From: Marinobacter sp050379415 | GTDB taxonomy: Bacteria > Pseudomonadota > Gammaproteobacteria > Pseudomonadales > Oleiphilaceae | Direction of reading: 5' to 3' | Length of the DNA stretch: 64,000 bases | NCBI RefSeq assembly: GCF_050379415.1 | Contig: NZ_JBNRLS010000001.1 | Location: 1-64,000, forward strand | Shown here: in pieces, positions 51,164 through 59,701 of the stretch | Numbering within the stretch: position 1 is the first letter of the stretch | Layout: the number at the start of each line of letters is the position of its first letter | The notes under the pieces: generated by a model | The model's input: the letters and a program-made list of their open reading frames with translations, nothing else | Databases searched by the model: none | What the model was told of the DNA's origin: nothing | Position numbers and translations under genes: made by a program

Positions 51164-53341
51164 ATGCACTTCAAGCACGGACTCTGGATCTCCCTGTCTG
51201 CCCTGTTACTGGCCGGCTGCGGCAGTGGCGAGGATGCCATCGACGGCGCCCGTTCCCAGACCAACGACTTCTCCGCCGCGAAAAATCCGCTGGACGACTT
51301 CAGTTCCGGCAGCACCGGCGATTCCAGCAATGCCGGCGATCTGGCGGACAACGAGGTCCGGGTCACCCTGGAGGTGCCCGGTGCGGTAGCCCTCGATGCG
51401 GAGGTGACCCGGCGTAACCTGCGGATCGTGCAGCCGGAAACCCTCAGCGTGTACACCACCAACACCTCCCTGCAGAATTTGGGCAGTATCGACGTCTCCA
51501 CCCGGGAAGATGCCGGGGGCTTTACCATTATCGCCTTCCCGGACGGCCAGCCCCTGGCGCCGGATGTGGTGATCGAGGCCACCTACGGTAATGCCCGGAT
51601 GCGGGCGTTCGCAGCGGACTCGGACCGGGATGTGAAGATCAATCCTTTCTCGGAATACCTGGTGCGCAATACCCTGGCGAGTTACACCCCGGGGGAGCTT
51701 GAGACCATCAGGGACTGCGTGAATGATGCCGGTGGTGAGCTGTGCCTGAACAAGTATGTCTGGTCCACCCTGGCAGACCAGGTGCACGATTTCGAAATCG
51801 ATATCCCCGGCAACCTGGATGTGCCGGGCGCGCTGTCGCTGCTGGAAGGCCGGGCGGATTTTGCCCGTTATGTGGCCGCCATGGCCGACTATGCGCTGCT
51901 GGATGAGAATTCCTCCGGCAAGATCAGAGCCAGTTCCGCCGATTACAACTCGGTGTTCCTGGGAGTGGAACTGGGCCAGAGCTTTGCCGAGCCCAGTATC
52001 AGTGGCACGGGGCTCTGGGGTGTGCGAACGGCTTATGAGGAACGCCTGGAGGACGGCAACGGCGTGGGCTACGTGTACCCGGCCCTGACGCTGACCAGCT
52101 TCGATGCCTTCAATATCAAGGTGACCTCCCTGGCCACGGACATTCCCTATGAGCGGGAGGTGCTGCTGCATTCCGAAGGCAATGAGTTTTTCCTGCGCGG
52201 TTCGGAGTTCTGGGAACAGAACACGCATTCCTCCTCCCCCGGTGCGGCAACTTTGTTGGGCGATACCCGCCTGTTAGCCGGCCGGGCCCTGTATCAGAGC
52301 ATCACCGGACGGGACAGCGCCCGGATTATTGGCTGGACCCGCAATCCGTATTATCTGGATGCCTACACCAGTCCGCCTGCCGATGAGTCTGTAGGGCCGG
52401 ACCGAGTGATCGGTGGCTATTTCAGCGCCGGCAAGGCCATCGAGCTGGAAACCGACGGCGAGGCTCTCAAACGGGGAGCGGTGCTGGAGAATCATTACCT
52501 GTCGGCGCTGGAGCTGAACCTGCTGCGGCCGGCCGGAGAGGCTGAGTTTGATGCGGATGTGCTGGATAACCGGGGTTATAACGTGGTGTACCTGGCTTCC
52601 CGGTTTGCCGATGACACCACGCCGCTGGAACTGGATGGCGGCCTGGGCACCTGGACGATCGATGGTGAGGGCAATGTAACCCAGGCACTGGAGGTGGAAA
52701 CCGTGCGTCGCGACAACACCGGGACCGTCACCCGGGCGCCGTCCGCGACAGTCAATACCGACTGGTTGATCACGCCGCGCACCTCGATACTCAGCAATGG
52801 TGACCGGGACATCGGCCGGTTGAATCTGGATATTTCGACCCCGTCCGGCAATGAGGAGAAACCTGACGTCGGTGTCGGGGCGAGTACCCCTGATGGCGCA
52901 TTCCTGGCGTTCAATCTGGACGACAGTCCGTTCGGGGATGGTTTGCTGGTGGCCGCCGCGCAGTCTGCCTCTGCGGCACCGGCAAGTGGCCGGTACCGGG
53001 TTCAGGGCGTTGCTATGGCCATCTCCGGCGGCAGCAACGAACTTCGCCATTTTGACAATGCCGAGTTGGTGATCGAGGGCGGAATCGCCACCCTGAGTGG
53101 CGAGGTGATCTCGGTGCTCAATACCATCAACGGCAACGAGCTGACCACGCCGTCGGAAACCGTGATCGACGCTACCCTGACCTACACCCAGTCCGGTCCC
53201 GGGACAGTATCCCTCAGTGGCGGCAATCTGGTGCTGGACGGGTTCTATACCGAGGATCACTCCCAGCTGTATCTGAGGCTCAACCGCACGGGCACGGGCT
53301 CAAAGGCTATTGGCCTGCTGCTGGCGACCCGGATTCCCTGA
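51164..53341 (+). CDS. Large putative lipoprotein, unknown function
   Basis: 725 residues from the ATG at 51164 (a TTG at 51155 would add three). The signal ends in lipobox LLLAGC at about Cys19, followed by an acidic Ser/Gly/Asp linker. A beta domain (about 55-145) has VTLEVPGAVALDAEVTRRNL. A mixed middle region has NPFSEYLVRNTLASYTPGELE, a motif seen in several bacterial surface proteins, and the C-terminal region is beta-rich. Likely periplasmic or outer-membrane face. I cannot name a family. It stands alone after a terminator. Confidence 0.7.
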   Translation: MHFKHGLWISLSALLLAGCGSGEDAIDGARSQTNDFSAAKNPLDDFSSGSTGDSSNAGDLADNEVRVTLEVPGAVALDAEVTRRNLRIVQPETLSVYTTNTSLQNLGSIDVSTREDAGGFTIIAFPDGQPLAPDVVIEATYGNARMRAFAADSDRDVKINPFSEYLVRNTLASYTPGELETIRDCVNDAGGELCLNKYVWSTLADQVHDFEIDIPGNLDVPGALSLLEGRADFARYVAAMADYALLDENSSGKIRASSADYNSVFLGVELGQSFAEPSISGTGLWGVRTAYEERLEDGNGVGYVYPALTLTSFDAFNIKVTSLATDIPYEREVLLHSEGNEFFLRGSEFWEQNTHSSSPGAATLLGDTRLLAGRALYQSITGRDSARIIGWTRNPYYLDAYTSPPADESVGPDRVIGGYFSAGKAIELETDGEALKRGAVLENHYLSALELNLLRPAGEAEFDADVLDNRGYNVVYLASRFADDTTPLELDGGLGTWTIDGEGNVTQALEVETVRRDNTGTVTRAPSATVNTDWLITPRTSILSNGDRDIGRLNLDISTPSGNEEKPDVGVGASTPDGAFLAFNLDDSPFGDGLLVAAAQSASAAPASGRYRVQGVAMAISGGSNELRHFDNAELVIEGGIATLSGEVISVLNTINGNELTTPSETVIDATLTYTQSGPGTVSLSGGNLVLDGFYTEDHSQLYLRLNRTGTGSKAIGLLLATRIP

Positions 53342-53430
53342 GGCGACCGAAGGCTTCGGTAAACCCGGCCAGAACCCTCTGCGTACAACCTGTTATAATC
53401 ATTGCCATATCCATATCGACGAGAGGTTTT

Positions 53431-54360
53431 ATGTCTGCTGGTCGCCGGACGCTGCTGTTTCTTGTTCCGCTGATTGCTTTTGCTCTTGGTGGTGGCTTCT
53501 ATATCCCATCCGGAAGCTTTGGTGACAGCAACTATGATGGCTCTGAAGTGGTCTTTGGTGAACTACCTGCCCTCCCCGACTGGGCCGATGACCGGCTGCC
53601 GGACTTCTCCAGCTACCGGGACACCACGGAGAAAAAGGCAGCGTTTTTCTCGTTCCTGTACCCGCGCATCGTGCTGGCCAACTCCCGGATCCTGCTGGAG
53701 CGGAGTTACCTGCTGCGGCTGGAGCAGAAAACCGAACTGACCGGTACAGAAAAACAGTGGCTTGGGGAACAAGCCGAACGCCTGAAGATTGAGGCTGCCA
53801 CCGGAAGCCCCGAGCAGTTCAAGCTCCTGAAAAAGCGCCTGGATGTGATTCCCCCTTCTCTGGTTTTAGCCCAGGCCGCCAACGAATCCGCCTGGGGGAC
53901 GTCCCGCTTTGCCCGCCAGGGCAACAACCTGTTCGGTCAGTGGTGCTTCACCAAGGGCTGCGGCCTGGTGCCGAAGAGCCGGGTGGAAGGGGCCAGCCAC
54001 GAGGTGGCCAAATTCGCCTCGCCCTATCGGTCGGTACGGGCCTATATCCAGAACCTGAACCGGCATGAAACCTACCAGACCCTGCGAGACGTCCGGATGC
54101 AGGATCGTCGCGCCGAGAGTCCCCTGTCCGGCCTGGAAATGGCGGAAGGCCTGCTTGGCTATTCCGAGCGGGGCGAAGAATACGTAAAAGAGATCCGGGC
54201 CTTGATCCATTACAACAACCTGGGCTTCTACGACGAAGACTTCCGGGATTCGGTGAGGGATCGGGCGCCGTCCGACCTGCAGCAGCTGGCCTCCACCGAC
54301 TCCGAGAGCCGGTTACTTCCCGGCCGGGCGGCTGACACCGGAAACGCCGCCGAAGGCTGA
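53431..54360 (+). CDS. Bax-like glucosaminidase (GH73 family)
   Basis: A 309-residue protein with an N-terminal signal or anchor (LLFLVPLIAFALGGGFYI). From about residue 75 a helical Bax-type region leads to the glucosaminidase core: PPSLVLAQAANESAWGTSRF with the catalytic Glu, then GNNLFGQWCF and FASPYRSVRAYIQNLNRH. E. coli Bax and similar proteins are predicted peptidoglycan N-acetylglucosaminidases. Probably periplasmic. It starts 89 bases after the lipoprotein gene. Confidence 0.87.
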   Translation: MSAGRRTLLFLVPLIAFALGGGFYIPSGSFGDSNYDGSEVVFGELPALPDWADDRLPDFSSYRDTTEKKAAFFSFLYPRIVLANSRILLERSYLLRLEQKTELTGTEKQWLGEQAERLKIEAATGSPEQFKLLKKRLDVIPPSLVLAQAANESAWGTSRFARQGNNLFGQWCFTKGCGLVPKSRVEGASHEVAKFASPYRSVRAYIQNLNRHETYQTLRDVRMQDRRAESPLSGLEMAEGLLGYSERGEEYVKEIRALIHYNNLGFYDEDFRDSVRDRAPSDLQQLASTDSESRLLPGRAADTGNAAEG

Positions 54361-54400
54361 CAGACACCGCTAACCTGCAACAAACCAGAGAACACACGGA

Positions 54401-55294
54401 ATGCTTGATTTTCTGCCTGCGCCGCTGAAGGGGACTTTGGCGGCCCTGTCGATTTTGTTGAATACCCTGATCCTGTTCCCCTTCCTGCTTCTGTTCGCAC
54501 TGATCAAGCTGATCATCCCGGTGACCCCGGTGCGCAAGGCCTGCACCGTGGTGCTCAACAACATTGCCTGGGTGTGGATTGGCTTCAACAACCTGTTGAT
54601 GGACATCCTTCACAAAGTGGAGTGGGACGTGCGCGGGGTGGAGAATCTCAGCCGTGAGCACTGGTATTTCGTGACCTGCAACCACCAGAGCTGGGCCGAT
54701 ATTCCCGCCATCCAGTACGTGCTCAACAGCCGCATTCCCCTGCTCAAGTTCTTCCTGAAAAAGCAGCTGATCTGGGTGCCCCTGCTCGGCATCGCCTGGT
54801 GGGCGCTGGACTTCCCGTTCATGCATCGCCACACCAAGGAACAGATCGCCAAGCGCCCCGAGTTGAAAGGCAAGGACATCGCCGCCACCCAGGCCGCCTG
54901 TGAGAAGTTTCGCTATACCCCGGTGACCATTTTTAACTTTATGGAAGGCACGCGGTTTACTCCGGAGAAGCACAAGAGCCAGAACTCGCCCTATAAACAC
55001 CTGCTCAAGCCCCGCGCCGGCGGGACGGCATTTGTGTTTGGGGCCATGGGGGAGATGATCCACACCATGCTGGACGTGACCATCGTGTATCCCGATGGGC
55101 GCAAGGGGTTCTGGGATTACCTGTGCGGGCGGATCCGGCGCATTGTGATTGATGTGCGGACGCGGGAAGTGCCGGCGGAGTTTCTGGGCATGGATTACGA
55201 GAACGACCGGGAGACGCGGGTGGCGTTTCAGCGGTGGGTTGGTGAGATTTGGGGGGAGAAGGATGTGCGGATTGGGGAGTTGAAGGCCGGGTGA
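54401..55294 (+). CDS. 1-acyl-sn-glycerol-3-phosphate acyltransferase-like protein (YihG type)
   Basis: A 297-residue membrane protein. A hydrophobic N-terminus (about 15-45) is followed by CNHQSWADI near residue 91, the HX4D catalytic box of PlsC-type acyltransferases. FNFMEGTRFTPEKH near 178 is the glycerol-phosphate-binding EGTR motif. Likely an inner-membrane lysophosphatidate acyltransferase of the YihG branch, transferring acyl groups in phospholipid synthesis. Downstream of the Bax-like gene, convergent with the LuxR-family gene. Confidence 0.88.
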   Translation: MLDFLPAPLKGTLAALSILLNTLILFPFLLLFALIKLIIPVTPVRKACTVVLNNIAWVWIGFNNLLMDILHKVEWDVRGVENLSREHWYFVTCNHQSWADIPAIQYVLNSRIPLLKFFLKKQLIWVPLLGIAWWALDFPFMHRHTKEQIAKRPELKGKDIAATQAACEKFRYTPVTIFNFMEGTRFTPEKHKSQNSPYKHLLKPRAGGTAFVFGAMGEMIHTMLDVTIVYPDGRKGFWDYLCGRIRRIVIDVRTREVPAEFLGMDYENDRETRVAFQRWVGEIWGEKDVRIGELKAG

Positions 55295-55313
55295 AGGTGC
55301 TTGGCGCTAAGAT

Positions 55314-55344
55314 GGGGTCAGAAGAAGGGACTTCTTCAGACCCC
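55314..55344 (+). repeat. REP-like palindrome, GAA subfamily, between convergent genes
   Basis: A 5-base loop (GGGAC); A opposite A at position 7. It lies between the 3' ends of the acyltransferase and LuxR-family genes, the classic REP position. Confidence 0.92.
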
Positions 55345-55361
55345 TGGGGCTGGCTCACCTC

Positions 55362-58115
55362 TCAAAGCAGCCCCAGCTCCCTTGCCCTCACAATCGCCTG
55401 GGTCCTGGACTTCACTTCCAGCTTGGCATTGATCCGCCTGGCATGGGTTTTCACGGTGTGCAGGGAGATGTGCAACTTGTCGGCGATCTCCTGGTTGGAG
55501 AGGCCTTTGGCGATGAGTTCCAGCACCGCCTGCTCACGGTCACTGATGGGTTCGGCCAGGGTTTCGGCGCCTGCTGTGGTGGCTTTGATGCCGAACAGTT
55601 TGCCCAGGGCGTCCTTGAACTTGCTGTCTTCCAGCTGGCCGTAGCTTTTCTCCATCAGGTCCTGGAGTTCCGCCCGCAGTTCGGTGAAGGGGCTGATGAA
55701 GTGTTCGGTGGCGGCTTCTTCGACCACGGCTGTCAGCACCTTGCGGGCCGGGGCCAGGCCTTTCTCTTCATTCAGCAAGACGGCTTCCAGCAGGCGGATG
55801 TGCAGTTCGACGCCCCAGGGGATGGCCTTGCCGTAGCGGTCACGGATACCCTCGAGGGTTTCCCGGGCCCGAATGCCGTCGCCTCTCGCCAGGTCCACGC
55901 GCACCTGCAGGCAGTCGAGCAGGCCGGGCATCATGGGGAACAGCTCGGGCACGCAGCCGCTGTCCCGGTAGGGCTGGAGTTTCTGGAGGGCCTGGACGGC
56001 GCTCTCGATCTGGTTCTGGGCCAGCCAGCAGGTGGCTTTCAGGGCTTCCAGAACCGGTACGAACAGGGATTCGTCCACCTGCCAGGCGTGCATGGTGCGC
56101 TCGGCGCGACCAATCCAGACGAAGGCATCCTCCAGTCGGTTCTCGCCCCGGCAGATCAGTACCCGGATCGCCATGGCCAACAGGAGGCCTAGATCCCGGG
56201 TCTGTTCCGCATGCCGGCCACAGAGCACCAACAGGCGATCGGCCTCGGCGATACGGCCCTGGTGCCAGAGTACCAGCACCAGGTTCAGTTGCAGGCGGGT
56301 TTCCCCGATCCGGGCTGGCCTTGCCAGCTCCTGCATGGCGGTATCCAGGCCGGTCCGTAGCAGTTGTTCGGCATGCCGAAGTGCCCCCTTCCCGAGCTCA
56401 ATGCGGGCATGGGAATACACCGCCAGCGCCTCGGAACCGGAATCCCCCGCTTCTCTGGCCAGGCGTGCGGCAGCCCGGTTCGCTTCCCGGGCTTCGGTAA
56501 ACTGCCCGGCGGCACACAAAGCGCTGGAACGCACAATCTGGGTGACCAGCTGGCCCTGGGGCGACAGATCGCCGTCATTCAGGGCCCTATCCGCCATTTC
56601 CAGTGCCGGCTGCACCTTGCCCTCGCCACGGAGGATAAAAGCCTGGAGCGCGGCGATGCGGGCATTATGCTCTGCCCGGTCCTCCCCGGAGAGATCATCG
56701 AGCAGCGCCCTCGCCTGTTTGAACTGGCCGCCGATGGCATGAACCCAGCTGTATACGATGCGCAGGCGGGCACTGCGCTCTAACAAGGATACCGGCAGGC
56801 TTTTGCGCAAACGGAGCAGTGAGGCGGTGTCCTGGCCCAGCAACAGGGCCTCGGAGCCCTCCGAGGCAATACGGATGACCTCGTCGCCATTTCCTGCCAG
56901 CAGCGCATAACGCAAGGCTTCCGGGAACTGCTGACGCTCGCCGAACCAGCGGCTGGCAATGGTCATCCGGGCTTCGTATCCGGTCATTGGAGACGCGCGC
57001 AACCATTCCTGCATCAGCGGATTCAGACGGAACCAACGACCACGGCCGGGCATGGGCCGGATCGGCAGGCCCTGTTCAAACACCTGGGAGGGCAACAAGG
57101 CGACCTCCGGAAGTGCCGACCGGAGCGCCAGGAGCAGCTCGTCAGAACAGAGTTCAAGTTCGGCAATGGCCCGAACCGAGCGGACCTGCCCCGGTGTCAG
57201 CCCGCCCAGGACCGAGTCCTTCAGGAAACGCTCCACACTCGGACTTTCCTGGATGGGTTTGCGTTCAAGCTCGCGCTGCACCTCACGACGGTACAGGGCC
57301 AGCGGCGTGGCCCAGCCTTCGGTGAGATCGTACAGGTTATCGACCGCGACACTGGTCAGTTTGTTAGCCGCCAGTTCCTGGTTGAAGAAGTCGAAGGTTT
57401 CCGGGCGGGAAAATTCGAAGACCGAGGGACCGAGCCGCGTAAACCGGTTTTCAAGCTCAAGGGCGTGGGTTTCAAACGGCAGACCACGGCGGGAAATCAG
57501 CACCACACACAGATGGGCAGGCAGGTCTTTGGTCAATTGTTGCAGTAGCGGCGTCACCGCGGGATTACTCAGGCTGTGCAGGTTATCCAGTACCAGCACC
57601 TGCATTGCGCCATCCGACTGCCGGGCATGGGCCACCAGCATCATGGCCAGGGCGTCGGAAAAACCGGCGCCGCCCTGCAACGCGCTTTCCAGCGCTTCGG
57701 GCATGTCAAAAGCCATGGAGAGCAGGGTCAGGAATCGGGTGGGGGCGTTATCCTGCGGCGTCAGCGAGACCCAGCGGAGTTCGTTATCAGTGGCAAAGCG
57801 GTTGCCCAGAGCGCTCAGGACGGAATGGGATTTGCCGTACCCGCTGGGTGCTTCGACAAGTACCGCATGGCTGGGTGATATGGCCCGGCTTATCCATTCA
57901 TCGACGACTGGTCGGGCGAGCATATCGCTCGGTATCGATGGTACCCGGACGCGCTGGCGAAGAAGATCGCGCACCAGCTCCCCACGCTGGAGGCCGTTAT
58001 TGGCAGACTGAAATTCGTCGTTGGCGGCCTTGCCGTCACTGAATGGTTTCACACACTGCCCCGCTGACAACCGGCCGGACGGCAAACGTCCTGTGCCGCA
58101 ATTGGAAGAATCCAA
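55362..58115 (-). CDS. LuxR-family transcriptional regulator of the MalT/LAL type
   Basis: A 917-residue protein. Walker A APSGYGKSH lies at residues 89-97, with LVLDNLHSLSNPAV as the Walker B region. A long helical repeat part (about 400-820) follows. The C-terminal HTH begins SDREQAVLELIAKGLSNQEI near residue 857 and continues ADKLHISLHTVKTHARRIN. ATP and an inducer normally gate such regulators. It lies next to DUF1329 and DUF1302 genes on the same strand, which it probably controls. Starts TTG at 58115; other starts are possible. Confidence 0.9.
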   Translation of the reverse strand: MDSSNCGTGRLPSGRLSAGQCVKPFSDGKAANDEFQSANNGLQRGELVRDLLRQRVRVPSIPSDMLARPVVDEWISRAISPSHAVLVEAPSGYGKSHSVLSALGNRFATDNELRWVSLTPQDNAPTRFLTLLSMAFDMPEALESALQGGAGFSDALAMMLVAHARQSDGAMQVLVLDNLHSLSNPAVTPLLQQLTKDLPAHLCVVLISRRGLPFETHALELENRFTRLGPSVFEFSRPETFDFFNQELAANKLTSVAVDNLYDLTEGWATPLALYRREVQRELERKPIQESPSVERFLKDSVLGGLTPGQVRSVRAIAELELCSDELLLALRSALPEVALLPSQVFEQGLPIRPMPGRGRWFRLNPLMQEWLRASPMTGYEARMTIASRWFGERQQFPEALRYALLAGNGDEVIRIASEGSEALLLGQDTASLLRLRKSLPVSLLERSARLRIVYSWVHAIGGQFKQARALLDDLSGEDRAEHNARIAALQAFILRGEGKVQPALEMADRALNDGDLSPQGQLVTQIVRSSALCAAGQFTEAREANRAAARLAREAGDSGSEALAVYSHARIELGKGALRHAEQLLRTGLDTAMQELARPARIGETRLQLNLVLVLWHQGRIAEADRLLVLCGRHAEQTRDLGLLLAMAIRVLICRGENRLEDAFVWIGRAERTMHAWQVDESLFVPVLEALKATCWLAQNQIESAVQALQKLQPYRDSGCVPELFPMMPGLLDCLQVRVDLARGDGIRARETLEGIRDRYGKAIPWGVELHIRLLEAVLLNEEKGLAPARKVLTAVVEEAATEHFISPFTELRAELQDLMEKSYGQLEDSKFKDALGKLFGIKATTAGAETLAEPISDREQAVLELIAKGLSNQEIADKLHISLHTVKTHARRINAKLEVKSRTQAIVRARELGLL

Positions 58116-58219
58116 TGACTTTTGAGTGACGACCTTCTTTGGGTACGCCTTTAGTATGAGTGGAAGGTTAAACCAAGAGGGGGTTGGGCTGCAAAGATTT
58201 GGGGGAGTGTGGAGGCACT

Positions 58220-58249
58220 GGGGTCAGAAGAACTCGTTCTTCTGACCCC
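58220..58249. repeat. REP-like palindrome, GAA subfamily
   Basis: Fully paired arms, loop CTCG. In the gap between the DUF1329 gene and the regulator gene. Confidence 0.9.
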
Positions 58250-58266
58250 TAGTTAGAGTCAAAGAT

Positions 58267-58296
58267 GGGGTCAGATGAAGGCTTTCATCAGACCCC
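58267..58296 (+). repeat. REP-like palindrome, GAT subfamily
   Basis: Loop GGCT; A opposite A at position 7. It ends 10 bases before the DUF1329 stop codon. Confidence 0.92.
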
Positions 58297-58306
58297 TGGG
58301 GTGGGC

Positions 58307-59668
58307 TTAGCGGGTACCCGCGCGGCGCAGGGCGGCCGGGGTGTAGTCGCGGGAGCGGCGGTCGATGCCGAAGGTGTACGGGTTCTCTTCCTCGTTGGTC
58401 AGGCCGAGGGCCAGGTAGCGACCGGAGAGGAGATCGTACAGGGTTTCGATGGCGTACCAGGGCACGACCTGATCGTAGAACTGGACCGCATGGGCTTCGG
58501 CTACACGCCAGAGTTCGCCACGACCGTCAAAGTGGTCGATGACGGACGCCTGCCAGGTGTCTTCGTCAATGAAGAAGTCACGCTGGGCGTAGATGTGGCG
58601 CTCGCCTTCTTTCAGGGTTGCGCGCACGTGCCATACGCGGTGCAGTTCGTACCGGGTGTAGTCCTGGTTGATGTGGCCGGCCTTGATGATCTGGTCATAG
58701 TTCAGGCTCGGGTCCATCAGCTTGTAGGAGTTGTACGGAATGTACATTTCCTTCTTGCCTACCAGCTCCCAGTTGTACTTGTCCGGAGCGCCGTTGAACA
58801 TGTCGAAGTTGTCCGAAGTACGCATGCCATCGGCTGCGGTACCCGGACCATCGTAGGCGACCTGCGGTGCACGGCGAACCCGACGCTGACCGGCGTTGTA
58901 GATCCACGCACGGCGGGGCTCGGCGACCTGATCGATGGTTTCATGAACCAGCAGCACGTTACCGGCCAGGCGCGCCGGCGCGGTGATGGCCTGACGGAAG
59001 TAGAAGAGTACGTTCGGGTCGTCGCCCGGCTCGTAGTCCTCCAGGTAAGTTCTCCAGGTCAGCTCGTCTTCGAAACGCACAACGGAGAAGTCACCGCCGG
59101 CGGTCGGAGTGACCTGACCGACGTTACGTTGCACGGAGCCACCCCGATAACGGGTGATGTGGTTCCAGATCACTTCCAGGCCGTTCTGGGGAATCGGGAA
59201 CGGCGTGGCGCTCTGGTAGTCACCCAGACCGTTGCCATCCTTGATCAGCTCGGTCTTGGTGGCATTCTCGACGGTCTGCTCCATGACGTGATCAGGATAG
59301 GCAGCAGTACGGTGAGTCTCGTATACCGGCATGAAGTAGTCGTCGTACTTCTTGATCATCGCGACCTGGCCAGGCGACAGGTTGTCGGCGTACTGGTCCA
59401 CGTTGCCCTGATCGATGACAAACTTGGGCTTCTCGTTGGGGAACGGGTTCACGTAGATACCGTCTCCCTTATAGCCCGCCGGAGGCGTGGTCAGGCCGCC
59501 CGTCCAGGGCGGAATAGCACCACCATTGCCGGCTTTCTCGGCGCCCATCGGCGTCAGGGAATCACCCAGTTTGGCCGCCTCAGCCGCAGAAACCGCCCCC
59601 CAGGCCTGGCCGGCGGACAGACTGGCAGCCAGGATACCTGTGGTCAGTAGTTTCTTGTTCAGTCTCAT
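58307..59668 (-). CDS. DUF1329 family periplasmic protein
   Basis: A 453-residue protein. The signal peptide MRLNKKLLTTGILAASLSAG ends near QAWGA, and the mature part starts VSAAEAAKLGDSLTPMGAEK, the usual DUF1329 opening. NAGQRRVRRAPQVAYDGPG and WHVRATLKEGERHIYAQRDFF are conserved segments. The fold is thought to be LolB- or LppX-like, binding hydrophobic ligands. Members pair with DUF1302 outer-membrane proteins and often RND-type exporters; here DUF1302 is the upstream gene, 33 bases away, and no exporter is in the window. Confidence 0.9.
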   Translation of the reverse strand: MRLNKKLLTTGILAASLSAGQAWGAVSAAEAAKLGDSLTPMGAEKAGNGGAIPPWTGGLTTPPAGYKGDGIYVNPFPNEKPKFVIDQGNVDQYADNLSPGQVAMIKKYDDYFMPVYETHRTAAYPDHVMEQTVENATKTELIKDGNGLGDYQSATPFPIPQNGLEVIWNHITRYRGGSVQRNVGQVTPTAGGDFSVVRFEDELTWRTYLEDYEPGDDPNVLFYFRQAITAPARLAGNVLLVHETIDQVAEPRRAWIYNAGQRRVRRAPQVAYDGPGTAADGMRTSDNFDMFNGAPDKYNWELVGKKEMYIPYNSYKLMDPSLNYDQIIKAGHINQDYTRYELHRVWHVRATLKEGERHIYAQRDFFIDEDTWQASVIDHFDGRGELWRVAEAHAVQFYDQVVPWYAIETLYDLLSGRYLALGLTNEEENPYTFGIDRRSRDYTPAALRRAGTR

Positions 59669-59701
59669 TTAGGTTTCCTCGTCAGACGAATTGTTTCCGG
59701 T

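Noticed and set aside
58265..59650. 461-codon plus-strand frame opposite the DUF1329 gene
   Set aside because: Antisense shadow of a clearly recognisable coding gene; no family motifs.
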